Source: CANKHA01 sp963750965
GTDB lineage: Bacteria; Pseudomonadota; Alphaproteobacteria; Rhizobiales; Xanthobacteraceae
Direction of reading: 5' to 3'
Length of the DNA stretch: 64,000 nt
Assembly: GCA_963750965.1 (NCBI GenBank)
Contig: CAVVSK010000011.1
Location: forward strand, 310,001 to 374,000
Position numbers and translations under genes: made by a program. How positions within the stretch are numbered: the first letter of the stretch is position 1; every line of letters starts with the position of its first letter. Shown here piece after piece: positions 50,726-59,031 of this stretch. Under the pieces are notes generated by a model. That model made no database searches and was not told the origin of the DNA. It saw only the letters and a list, made by a program, of their open reading frames with translations.

Positions 50726-51218
50726 ATGTTCAACCCGGATACAGTGAAGGGCGGCTCGTTATACCAATCCTACCTCGCAGCCTTTAGAACTGCAGCAGCG
50801 TCGCTCGGGCATTGAGGAGATCGTCTCACAGGTCCGCGAGCAAGCGGATGTAGAGAGAACGATGAGCGAGCTCGGCAGCAAGTCACATTCAGGTCTCATT
50901 GTGATGCCAGACAATTTCAACACCGTTAACCGCAACCTCATTATTTCCTTGGCAGAGCGCTGGCGAATCCCTGCGATCTATCCTTATCGGTACTTTGTCG
51001 AAGCTGGCGGGCTGATATCTTATGGCGTTGAGGTGAAGGACCTTTTCAGACGAGCACCCGAGTATGTCAGCAGGATTTTGCGAGGAGCCAAGCCAGGCGA
51101 TCTACCGGTACAGGCTCCCACGAAATTCGAGCTGGTCATCAACCTTAAAACCGCCAAGGCGCTGAACCTTCCGGTGCCCAAAATCCTTCTCGCGGGCGCC
51201 GAAGCGCTCATCGAGTGA
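50726..51218 (+). pseudogene. Remnant of an ABC transporter substrate-binding protein (ABC_sub_bind/TrpX-like family)
   Basis: Only the C-terminal half of an about 330-aa family survives: FNPDTVKGGSLYQSYLAAF, then AAASLGIEEIVSQVREQADVE, SHSGLIVMPDNFNTVNRN, LAERWRIPAIYPYRYFVEAGGLISYG and the family end PTKFELVINLKTAKALNLPVP. It also carries a frameshift: one G too many in GGG at 50807-50809 puts a stop (CAT TGA) after ...AAASLG. The N-terminal half and signal peptide are missing upstream of 50726. Family members bind amino acids or small organics. Confidence 0.8.
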
Positions 51219-51248
51219 CGCTGTTTTCCTGCCCGACTGACACCGCCT

Positions 51249-51755
51249 TTAGCCGTTAGCGCCGGTCCCGCAAGCGATAGAAGCTATGGGATGCGGCCCA
51301 TCGGATACCGCCCGTGGCTTGTCGTAGCACCCGCTAAACCCAACCGCCGCGCCAAAAACTTTACTTGATGTCACCGGCTCATGACGCGTCCAAAGCACGC
51401 CGATGATGCAGACGAATAACGGCGTCGTTGAGTTCAGAATCGCCGCCAGCCCGCTCTCTACTGTTTGCTGACCGAAGGCAATGAGCGTGTAAGGCACGAC
51501 ACAGGTAATGACACCCTGAACAAAGAGGAGTGCGACCACGCGGCGCTCCTTCGGCGCTCTATACCCGCGTGAGAACGCGATCAGCCAGAGCGCGGTCGCT
51601 GCCAGCGACACTCGGGCTGCCACCAGCGTGATCGGGGGAATCGTCTCCAGCGATATCTTGGTCAGCGCATAGGGACTCCCCCACAGGAGTCCGAGCAGAA
51701 GCACCAGCCCAAGCTCTAAGGGGGGTATGAGGCCCCGCGCATGAATCCACATCAA
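51249..51755 (-). pseudogene. 3'-truncated EamA/DMT transporter
   Basis: 168 aa covering only the first EamA half: GLVLLLGLLWGSPYALTKISLETIPPITLVAAR, LFVQGVITCVVPYTLIAFGQQTVESGLAAILNSTTPLFVCIIGVLW and SSKVFGAAVGFSG, where the family normally continues into its second five helices. After GFSG the reading changes abruptly to CYDKPRAVSDGPHPIAS and ends. So the gene is broken at about 51345, with unrelated sequence joined on. It faces the broken ABC gene; both breaks lie within about 130 bp. Confidence 0.78.
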
Positions 51756-51760
51756 GAAGT

Positions 51761-52153
51761 CTAACGCTGGAGGACGGACGCTCCTACCAATGCGGCACGA
51801 AATCTGTTGGCGTCCAGCGGTTTTTGAAGCAGGCAGTAGCCGTTTCCGGTACCTTCATCCTCGCTTGAAATTAGGGGATCCCCGGAGATCAGCAACGCCG
51901 GAATCTCATACGCGCTGCGCAATCCTTCAATAACATCGATGCCGGTGTTTCCTTCCGACAGCCGGTAATCGCAGATAATCAGATCAGGGCGCCGGTGAAT
52001 GCGGGCCAGCTGATCGAGTGCGGCACTGGAGGTTTCGGCGGTAACTACCTCGCATCCCCAGGAGCTCAACAGTCCGGCCGTCGCTTCGAGCACGAGAGGA
52101 TCATCATCGATCACCACGACGAGTTTTGTACAGCGAGCTGTTTGCGTCTTCAT
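51761..52153 (-). CDS. Stand-alone response-regulator receiver protein
   Basis: 130 aa, one receiver domain without output. Asp pair in VVVIDDDPLVLEATAGLLSSWGCEVV, phospho-acceptor Asp in DLIICDYRLSEG, Ser in ALLISGDP and Lys in LLQKPLD. The sequence is close in style to the C-terminal receiver of the hybrid kinase (IVVIDNDRLVLEGMSGLIRSWGCDVV; DYHLQDGKNGIDAI), pointing to a duplication. The ATG at 52153 has an AAGGTGAG site that lies within a 16-bp tandem duplication. It may act as a phosphate sink or intermediate for that kinase. Confidence 0.9.
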   Translation of the reverse strand: MKTQTARCTKLVVVIDDDPLVLEATAGLLSSWGCEVVTAETSSAALDQLARIHRRPDLIICDYRLSEGNTGIDVIEGLRSAYEIPALLISGDPLISSEDEGTGNGYCLLQKPLDANRFRAALVGASVLQR

Positions 52154-52154
52154 T

Positions 52155-52186
52155 GTTCTCACCTTGCGAAGTTCTCACCTTGCGAA
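52155..52186. repeat. 16-bp exact tandem duplication carrying the ribosome site
   Basis: GTTCTCACCTTGCGAA occurs twice without a gap. Read on the minus strand, each copy contains AAGGTGAG, so the receiver gene has two consecutive Shine-Dalgarno-like sites, the nearer one correctly spaced from ATG 52153. Confidence 0.9.
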
Positions 52187-52400
52187 TTGCAACCGGCAAT
52201 ATCCGCACTGGCGTGAGCGAAATAAATCGGCCCGAAGTACCTTTCCGAAGCTCGAAAGTGCCGCTCCGGAAGCGGCAGCCCCTACTTAGGTCCTGATGCT
52301 CTCGGCTTGGGAAAGGTACAAGAGTCCGATTGCGTGGGTCGCGAGAGTTTCAGAACTCTCTTTAGGTCGCAACACGCGACTTATGACAGGGAGAAAAATC

Positions 52401-52593
52401 ATGAAAATCCACGCAGGTGACAAAGTTGTTCGCGATACTGCAACGCAGGATGCGGGCAAGGTGCGCCTTGGCGATAGCGCGCCGGTCTTCACGCGGCCGA
52501 TCCGGGCGGGCGACAAAGTCGTTCGCGATACGGCGACCCAGGACTCCGGCAAAGTTCGTCTCGGCGACAACGGCTCCGGTCTTTACGCGTTGA
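52401..52593 (+). CDS. Small two-repeat protein (AGDKVVRDTATQD), probably frameshifted at its end
   Basis: The ATG at 52401 follows AGGGAGA. Two near-identical repeats: AGDKVVRDTATQDAGKVRLG(D)SAPVFTRPI and AGDKVVRDTATQDSGKVRLG(D)N... As written the frame runs on to 52661 (86 aa) through a strong terminator. If one G is removed from CGGC at 52571-52574, the second unit reads GDNAPVFTR and stops at TGA 52591-52593, mirroring unit 1 and ending just before the terminator. The result is a 63-aa hydrophilic protein made of two repeats. Function unknown. The short intergenic distance to the terminator supports this corrected end. Confidence 0.65.
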
Positions 52594-52600
52594 TTTTTGA

Positions 52601-52646
52601 GTTGCCCGCGGCAGGGTCTATACTCGCCGCGGGCAACTTACCTTTT
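52601..52646 (+). terminator. Intrinsic terminator
   Basis: GTTGCCCGCGGC / GCCGCGGGCAAC, a 12-bp perfect stem with a 13-nt loop, followed by TTACCTTTTG. It ends the transcript of the two-repeat protein. Confidence 0.85.
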
Positions 52647-52660
52647 GTGTGGGTCGATTG

Positions 52661-53452
52661 ATGTCTGCTGTCGATGGAGTGGAAGAACCTCTCGTCGAGT
52701 TCTTCCAATTGGTGCCAAATGCCAATGCGCCGCGGCGGGCCGACAAATCTGTTGGCGGCGTCATACCGGCGCGCGCCCTGCGCTATTGCGAGGCCCTGAC
52801 CACCGCCTCGGCCTTCGGTTGGTATATTTTTCTTCCCATTGCCTTCAAAATTGTGTGGGACGGACACGACATGCTTTGGACGCATGAAGCGTGCGATGAG
52901 TGGCTGCCTCTCACGCGCGATGCCGTTCAATATCCGGGCCTTGCGAAAACATTCGATCAATTCGCTCCGGATGATATAAAGGGCTTTTCACCCCCGTTTT
53001 TGACGCCTTCGATCCAGCCGGGCGGGCTTCAGATCTGGACAGGTTGTATCGCCCGCACGGCGCCGGGGTGGAATCTTCTGGTGCGCGGCGTGGCCAATCT
53101 CTCGCATGGCTTGGCCTATCACATGCTCGAGGGAATGATCGAAACCGATCTCTGGTTCGGCCCGTTGTTTGACAATATCCGCGTTATCAAAACCGATACG
53201 CCGATCGAATTCAGGAAGGACGTGCCATTCCTCCAGGTGCAGCCGGTGCACAAAGAGGTTTGTTCGGACAAATTTCTCCAGAATTACGAGGTCAAGGACC
53301 TGACGCAGCTCTCTGCCGAGAACTGGGATGCGTTCAGGCAGACCGTGGTCGCGCCCAACATCGCGGAGGATCGCAAACGCGGGCAATACGCGGTTTCCGT
53401 GCGTAAGCGCGCAGCAGCTCAATCGGCACATCGCGTAAATTCGGCTGATTAG
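52661..53452 (+). CDS. DUF6065-like protein, unknown function
   Basis: 263 aa, cytosolic, from ATG 52661 (weak ribosome site). I recognise it as a family of uncharacterised proteins (DUF6065) with the blocks FFQLVPNANAPRRADKS, ARALRYCEALTTASAFGWYIFLP, WDGHDMLWTHE, PPFLTPSIQPGGLQIWTG, RTAPGWNLLVRGVANL, EGMIETDLWFGPLFDNIRVIKTDTPIEFRKDVPFLQVQPV. The family name is from memory and not checked. It follows the terminator, so it has its own promoter, possibly overlapping that hairpin. Confidence 0.68.
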   Translation: MSAVDGVEEPLVEFFQLVPNANAPRRADKSVGGVIPARALRYCEALTTASAFGWYIFLPIAFKIVWDGHDMLWTHEACDEWLPLTRDAVQYPGLAKTFDQFAPDDIKGFSPPFLTPSIQPGGLQIWTGCIARTAPGWNLLVRGVANLSHGLAYHMLEGMIETDLWFGPLFDNIRVIKTDTPIEFRKDVPFLQVQPVHKEVCSDKFLQNYEVKDLTQLSAENWDAFRQTVVAPNIAEDRKRGQYAVSVRKRAAAQSAHRVNSAD

Positions 53453-54115
53453 AATCGGCGCCGGATATCGCCGGCTCGCCCTTTGCGCGCAACGCGGTCA
53501 CAGTTCCACCGACCAGACAACACTGCGACGCAACGTAGCATCCATGCCATCCGATGCCAGTCGGTACTTTCCGCCCGGAGAACTGGTGCTTCTGGATGAT
53601 GCCGAATAATTGCAGCCATGGCCTAATGCTCTCGAAAAGGGGTTTGCCATGAAAACCCATCAGCTGGAGTTCAGAGTCGATGGAAAAAGCCGCACAGCTT
53701 GACGGATTTCTCGCCAGATATTCGGGGGCACAATAGGTCGGTGCGAAGCAGAGCGAACGGCTGCGGCAACCGGCGTCGACCGCACGCTCACGCCCAATGT
53801 TTGGGCAAGGCCTTCATCTTTTCAATATCTCAGCTCAGGATCACCGTTCCCCGCTCACGATCGTCGTTCTGTGGGGGGAAGAACCGACGATCGCATGCAT
53901 GCTGACCCAGGCCCGCATGCTTGCGCTTTGACCCAAATCGACCCATTTCAGGGCGGTGATTCAGATGTGGTTAATAAATATTAAGTACAACGTGGTGAAT
54001 TGGTCATCCGTCCCACCTGATCGATATCTGAGCAGCGATTGCCGGCGAATAGCTTTTGCTTTTGCTCTGTCGCATCAGAGCTTTAAAAGCGAACGGGCGT
54101 AGAAAGAAATGACCC
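53453..54115. other. 663-bp region without a confident gene
   Basis: Lower GC than average near its right end, with an AT-rich stretch at 53960-54000 that could be a promoter for the reductase gene. Only very short ORFs are present, such as 17 codons at 53649 (MKTHQLEFRVDGKSRTA) behind AAGGGG and 22 codons at about 53548. Neither can be supported as a gene. Confidence 0.4.
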
Positions 54116-55138
54116 ATGTCAACCAAATGTGAGTTGGTTGTTAATGGCAAACGGATAACCGCCCACATCGGCGATACGATCTTAAATGCCGCTCTTGTCT
54201 CGCGCATCGTTATTCCGCACGACTGCAATACGGGACAGTGCGAAACGTGCCGAATAAGGGTTTATGCCGGGGAGGTCGATGATCAGGGGACACGTCGAGG
54301 CGAGACCGTCCTGGCGTGTCAAGCAACCGTTGCCGGCGGGGCGGTGATCGAGTTTGACGAAGTCCCGAGCCCCAGCAAACGTGCCGGTACAGTAGCCTCG
54401 GTAGCCAAACTGACGCCCGACGTCTTCGCGGTCACTCTGCGGCTGGACAAAGCATTTACCTATCTCCCGGGGCAGTATGTGAAGGTCAGCTTTGCTGGTT
54501 ATCCGGTGAGGGACTACAGCCCCACGCTTCCTGCCGATGGCATCACGGATTTAAATACGCTCCTATTTCACATCCGCAGGGAACCCGGGGGGGCGGTGTC
54601 GAGCGATCTCGGACGGCGGATTTCCGCAGGCACCCGCGTCAGCATTGAAGGGCCGTTTGGAAACTCATTCCACCGCCGCGGAGACGGAAGGATCATCCTT
54701 GTATCGAGCGGTACCGGCTTTGCACCGATCTGGGCCGTGGCACGTGCTTCCCGGTTTCGAGAGCCAGACCGCGAGATGATCGTGATCGCCGGGGCCCGCT
54801 ATGCTCATAATATTTATATGCGGGAAGCTATGGCATGGCTGGCGCGAACCGGCGTTGAACGGCTCATATTGACCTGCAGTGGGGACAGCCACGAACCAGA
54901 TGTACGGGCGGGACGACCTACGGCGCACTTACCCAGACTTGATGCCTCTGACACCGTCTTTACGGCTGGAGCGCCTGCAATGGTCGCTGCGGTCGAACTT
55001 ATCGCAGAAGCTGCCGGGGCCACCTGTTACGCCGATGCCTTTTTACCCGCAGAGATTTCCCGGCCGTGGCGGCAGCGACTGGCAACGCTGGTACGCAATC
55101 AATTCAGGGACGATCCGGCCTTGCAGCCTGACCAGTAA
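54116..55138 (+). CDS. [2Fe-2S] ferredoxin-NAD(P)H reductase, oxygenase-type
   Basis: 340 aa. N-terminal plant-type [2Fe-2S] domain with Cys37, Cys42, Cys45 (CNTGQCETC) and Cys68. Then an FNR-like FAD domain (YLPGQYVKVSFAGYPVRDYSP, with the RxYS FAD motif) and an NAD(P) domain (LVSSGTGFAPIWAVA, TAGAPAMVAAVELI). This ferredoxin-first order is that of reductases of class IB/III oxygenases and CDP-4-keto-6-deoxyglucose-3-dehydrase reductases. It could feed the Rieske ferredoxin at 27.4 kb, whose locus lacks a reductase, though the two are 26 kb apart. No adjacent oxygenase. Confidence 0.9.
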   Translation: MSTKCELVVNGKRITAHIGDTILNAALVSRIVIPHDCNTGQCETCRIRVYAGEVDDQGTRRGETVLACQATVAGGAVIEFDEVPSPSKRAGTVASVAKLTPDVFAVTLRLDKAFTYLPGQYVKVSFAGYPVRDYSPTLPADGITDLNTLLFHIRREPGGAVSSDLGRRISAGTRVSIEGPFGNSFHRRGDGRIILVSSGTGFAPIWAVARASRFREPDREMIVIAGARYAHNIYMREAMAWLARTGVERLILTCSGDSHEPDVRAGRPTAHLPRLDASDTVFTAGAPAMVAAVELIAEAAGATCYADAFLPAEISRPWRQRLATLVRNQFRDDPALQPDQ

Positions 55139-55263
55139 TAAATGATTTATTCTAATGCACAATAAAAGCGACATTCTCTATAAAGTATATTCATTAGGTC
55201 GACCTTAAACACGCCGCTGTTACCTCTCGGGAGGCAGCTCGACACGCAGCACCCGGAGAGGAC

Positions 55264-56055
55264 ATGAGAAAGCGACGTTGGGTCTTCGCAGTTTTGGCTG
55301 CATCCTTCTGGTCTCACAGCGCGCTTTCTTCGGACCTGGAGGTTGTCGGCACCGGCGACGGACTGGAATTGCTCCAATCCATCGCAGCAGCTTACAGCAC
55401 CGACAGACCGGGAAATAAGGTCATTATTCCGCCGAGCATTGGCTCGGGCGGCGCTGTTACGGCTGTCGGCGCTGAGCGGAACACCCTTGGTCGTATCGCC
55501 CGCCCTTTGAGTGAGCAAGAAAGGGCTCAGGGCCTGATCGAGGCTCCCATCATGCGCATTCCATCGGCGATCTATGTTCACCGATCGGCCGGCGTTACCG
55601 GCCTGACGGCGGAGCAGCTCACCGGCATCTATTCGGGTGGTATCCAGAACTGGAAAGAAGTGGGAGGCAATGATCTCCGGATCAAAGTCGTCCGCCGGGA
55701 GGAAGCGGACAGCACGCTCTCAGTGCTGCGTTCCAGTATGCCGGGGTGGAAGCATCTCAAGGTTACGCCTCGTTCCAAGCTGGCGATGACCACCCAAGAG
55801 GCATTTGAAACAGTCAAGGAGGTCGAGGGCGCCATCGGCTATGGTCCCTATTCTCGAACACTCGAAGCCTCCTATTCGGTGCTTACAATCGACGGCAAGC
55901 ATCCGCTCGACGACGGCTACCCCAGCGCTGTCACGCTAGCCCTTTTGTATAAGCAAGGCGGGCTGACGCCGGAAGCCGAGGCTTTTCTAAAATTCGTCCG
56001 CTCGCCAACCGCTCATGGGCTCATAACAAATTGGGGCGGCGTTCCCGTCCGGTAA
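55264..56055 (+). CDS. PstS-like periplasmic phosphate/anion-binding protein
   Basis: 263 aa with a GGAGAGG ribosome site and signal peptide (MRKRRWVFAVLAASFWSHSA). The PBP_like_2/PstS fold is shown by LEVVGTGDGLELLQSIAAAY, IGSGGAVTAVGAERNTLGRIARPLSEQE and LTAEQLTGIYSGGIQNWKEVGG. No pst permease genes are present. The next gene, a membrane GGDEF-EAL protein, begins 10 bp downstream, so this protein likely serves as its periplasmic ligand sensor rather than for transport. Confidence 0.88.
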   Translation: MRKRRWVFAVLAASFWSHSALSSDLEVVGTGDGLELLQSIAAAYSTDRPGNKVIIPPSIGSGGAVTAVGAERNTLGRIARPLSEQERAQGLIEAPIMRIPSAIYVHRSAGVTGLTAEQLTGIYSGGIQNWKEVGGNDLRIKVVRREEADSTLSVLRSSMPGWKHLKVTPRSKLAMTTQEAFETVKEVEGAIGYGPYSRTLEASYSVLTIDGKHPLDDGYPSAVTLALLYKQGGLTPEAEAFLKFVRSPTAHGLITNWGGVPVR

Positions 56056-56065
56056 GTGAAACACT

Positions 56066-58924
56066 GTGCTGCATTTCACTTCTTTAAGTGAGCGATTTGT
56101 AACGTGGACGCTCGTCACGGCGCTGACGACGTTCAGCATGTTGCTGGCTCTTGTACTGCACCAAGTTAACAAGGGTTACGAACAGCAGACCAACCAGGTA
56201 TCCCGCTGGTCCGAAGAGCGACTCGCGCAGCGACTTACGAGCGATGCATTGCTGGCGCGTGCGCGCGTAAACACCTTGTACGATGACGTGGCTACCCGCT
56301 TTGCCTCTCTGGCGCAGCGCTCGGACATCTCGAAAGCAATCCAGTCGCGGAATTCAGTCGCAATAAGTGAATTGCTGGCGCCAGCTTTGCAGTTGGCTGA
56401 TGTCGACGGTGCCCTGGTTCTCAACGAAAAATTACGTGTTCTTGGCGCCGACCGTTTGGACGCCGATATTCTCCGGGCGGACAAAGCGCTTCGTTTTCAC
56501 CCTATCCTGCGTGACCTGCAGCGCGTTCTGTACAGCGATCTTGATGATCGCCAAGTCCGCATCACCGGCCGTTTCGATAAATACCTGGCTGAGGCGCTTG
56601 GGGCCGATTGGACGGCACCGTTAGCCGGTGTGTTTATCGAACCGATCTTGGATGACTTCGGAGATGTTACGGCGATCATTATCGGGTATCGCCAACTGCG
56701 CCGTGACGAACCAAAATTGGCGGAGTTTTGGCGCCTCACCGATAGAGGCGTGTTAATTGTCGACGATGGCAAGGTGATCTCAAATGCTGGCCCGTCTATT
56801 CTCGCACCGAAGTTTGATCAGCACAATTCGTCCCATCTTCTCTATCTCGACTCCGGACGTTACGTAGCCCAATGCGTCGAACTTTGGGCGGCAGCTAATC
56901 TTTGCGCGGTTGCTCCGTCGGAAGAACTTCAGCATCTCGCCACACAGGTAATTGCAATCGGTGAGGCGCAGACCAGTGCGCTGATATGGTGGCTTGTCGG
57001 CGCCGTCGTGATTGCGCTGTTTCTTTTTGGGGTGATGTCATTGGCAGTATCTCGCCACATGACCTTGCCACTGCGAGAAATCACCGCGGTGGTAGGCGAT
57101 GTCGCACGAGGTAATTGGCGGGCGTTCGTGCCAGGTTTGACGCGGCGAGACGAGGTCGGGGATATTGCGCGCGCCATCGTCCTCCTGGCGCAGTCGGTCG
57201 AAGAGCGTGACAAACTCCGAGCCGACGTCTTTGAGCAGAATGCCACGCTTGTTCAAAAAGAAGAGGCCCTCAGGGAGCAAAATCTTTTCTTCGATGCCGC
57301 CCTTAACAACATGTCGCAAGGCTTGTGCATGTTTGACGAGACTCACAGGCTAGCGGTGGTAAACAAGCATTTCCTGGAGATCTACGGCATAGACGCAGAT
57401 AGGCTTCCCCCTAACGCAACGGCACAAGAACTTCTCACAGCGTCCCTGGGCTCAAACTGCCCGACCGATTTTCTCTTGGCAAGGTCGCACGAGCATCTTG
57501 TGATTGTTCGGGAGCGCCAGGCGGTCGATTACTCGCTGGAATTAACAGATGGCCGCGTCATTGCCGTTTCGCACCGTCCCATGCGCAACGGCGGATGGGT
57601 TGAAACACATGAAGACGTAACCGAGAAAAGGGCCGCCGATGCCAAGATAGCGTTTTTGGCTCGGCACGACGCGCTCACCCAGTTGGCTAATCGGGTCCTT
57701 TTCCACGATCGCTTGAACGAGGCAATTAAAAATTGCTCTGATGTGAATGCTCAGTTCGCAATCTTGTGCCTCGACCTCGATGGATTCAAAGTTGTCAACG
57801 ATACGCTGGGACATTACGCCGGCGACGAATTGCTAAAGCAAATGGCGCAAAAGCTCCTTGGCGTTGCCGGCCAGGGGAATACAGTCGCTCGCCTTGGTGG
57901 CGACGAGTTTGCCATTATCGATACGTCTCGCAATCAGCCGGATTCCGCAGAACGCCTAGCCGCGCGGTTGAAGGAGCTTCTGAAAGCTCCTTTCACGATC
58001 TTGGGGCAATCGGTCTCTTGCGGAGTAAGCATCGGTGTTGCCGTTGGCAATGCCGGGACCGATCCAGATCATGTTCTGCGCAACGCGGATCTCGCCCTCT
58101 ACCTCGCCAAGGCCTCCGGCCGCGGCACCTTCCGGCTGTTCGAGCCAAAGATGCATTTCCAAATGCAGTATCGGCAACAACTCGAACGCGATCTTCGGGA
58201 GGCAATCGCTAACCGCGAGCTGCAGGTGCACTTCCAACCAATGATCAATCTCGGAAAAAATGAGATAAGCGGGTTTGAAGCATTGGTGCGGTGGAAACAT
58301 GCGGAACGCGGCGACGTTTCCCCGGCGGAGTTCATTCCACTTGCCGAAGAGGTTGGTCTGATCGAAAAGCTGGGAGAGGCCGTCCTCGTTGAAGCCTGTT
58401 CGGAAGCGGCGAAATGGCCGCGGCCTCTCAAGATTGCGGTGAATATCTCCGCGGTGCAATTCCGCACCCGATCGTTGACCGCTTGCGTCATGAAGGCGTT
58501 GTCCACGTCGGGGTTACCCGCCGATCAGCTTGAGCTGGAGGTGACTGAATCAGTAATTCTTCACGATGATCCTGAGACCTTGTCCACGTTGCGAGAGCTC
58601 AGAGAGCTCGGGATCAAGATTTCCATGGATGATTTCGGAACGGGATATTCGTCGCTCAGCGGCTTGCGCAGCTTCCCGTTTGATAAAATCAAGCTCGACC
58701 GGTCTTTTGTTCGCGACGCGCTTGTCCGTCCTGACTGCGCTGCGATTGTGCGCACCGTGGCGGATCTGGGAAAGAGCTTGGGTATGACGACGACTGCAGA
58801 AGGCGTGGAGACTGTCGAGCAATTGGAAAACGTGCGCCGACATGGCTTTACCGAAGCTCAGGGTTTCCTTTTCAGTGCTGCTGTTCCTGCGCTGGCGGGC
58901 ACGCCAGATGATAGAACAACGTGA
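56066..58924 (+). CDS. Membrane-bound GGDEF-EAL cyclic-di-GMP signalling protein
   Basis: 952 aa; GTG start 10 bp after the PstS-like gene. In order: a TM helix (about residues 13-32), a periplasmic sensor of about 270 residues, a second TM helix (about 310-332), HAMP (RHMTLPLREITAVVGDVARGNW), a PAS-like region (FFDAALNNMSQGLCMFDE), GGDEF (ARLGGDEFAII at about residue 610, intact; no RxxD inhibitory site five residues upstream) and EAL (FEALVRWKH, NISAVQF, LEVTESVI, MDDFGTGYSSL, IKLDRSFV, AEGVET). All catalytic EAL motifs are present, so it can make and degrade c-di-GMP in principle. Input probably comes from the PstS-like partner. Confidence 0.95.
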   Translation: MLHFTSLSERFVTWTLVTALTTFSMLLALVLHQVNKGYEQQTNQVSRWSEERLAQRLTSDALLARARVNTLYDDVATRFASLAQRSDISKAIQSRNSVAISELLAPALQLADVDGALVLNEKLRVLGADRLDADILRADKALRFHPILRDLQRVLYSDLDDRQVRITGRFDKYLAEALGADWTAPLAGVFIEPILDDFGDVTAIIIGYRQLRRDEPKLAEFWRLTDRGVLIVDDGKVISNAGPSILAPKFDQHNSSHLLYLDSGRYVAQCVELWAAANLCAVAPSEELQHLATQVIAIGEAQTSALIWWLVGAVVIALFLFGVMSLAVSRHMTLPLREITAVVGDVARGNWRAFVPGLTRRDEVGDIARAIVLLAQSVEERDKLRADVFEQNATLVQKEEALREQNLFFDAALNNMSQGLCMFDETHRLAVVNKHFLEIYGIDADRLPPNATAQELLTASLGSNCPTDFLLARSHEHLVIVRERQAVDYSLELTDGRVIAVSHRPMRNGGWVETHEDVTEKRAADAKIAFLARHDALTQLANRVLFHDRLNEAIKNCSDVNAQFAILCLDLDGFKVVNDTLGHYAGDELLKQMAQKLLGVAGQGNTVARLGGDEFAIIDTSRNQPDSAERLAARLKELLKAPFTILGQSVSCGVSIGVAVGNAGTDPDHVLRNADLALYLAKASGRGTFRLFEPKMHFQMQYRQQLERDLREAIANRELQVHFQPMINLGKNEISGFEALVRWKHAERGDVSPAEFIPLAEEVGLIEKLGEAVLVEACSEAAKWPRPLKIAVNISAVQFRTRSLTACVMKALSTSGLPADQLELEVTESVILHDDPETLSTLRELRELGIKISMDDFGTGYSSLSGLRSFPFDKIKLDRSFVRDALVRPDCAAIVRTVADLGKSLGMTTTAEGVETVEQLENVRRHGFTEAQGFLFSAAVPALAGTPDDRTT

Positions 58925-59031
58925 CTTTACCCAAAGAGTGGCGTGATGAGCGCGAGGCTTTGCGCCGCACACACCACTGCAGATTGAGTGTCGCGACATT
59001 TGGGCAATCCGCCCGCCGACCGTAGTCGCGG

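Noticed and set aside
53649..53702. 17-codon ORF behind AAGGGG
   Set aside because: Too short, no terminator or conservation signal, and no neighbour that would need a leader peptide.
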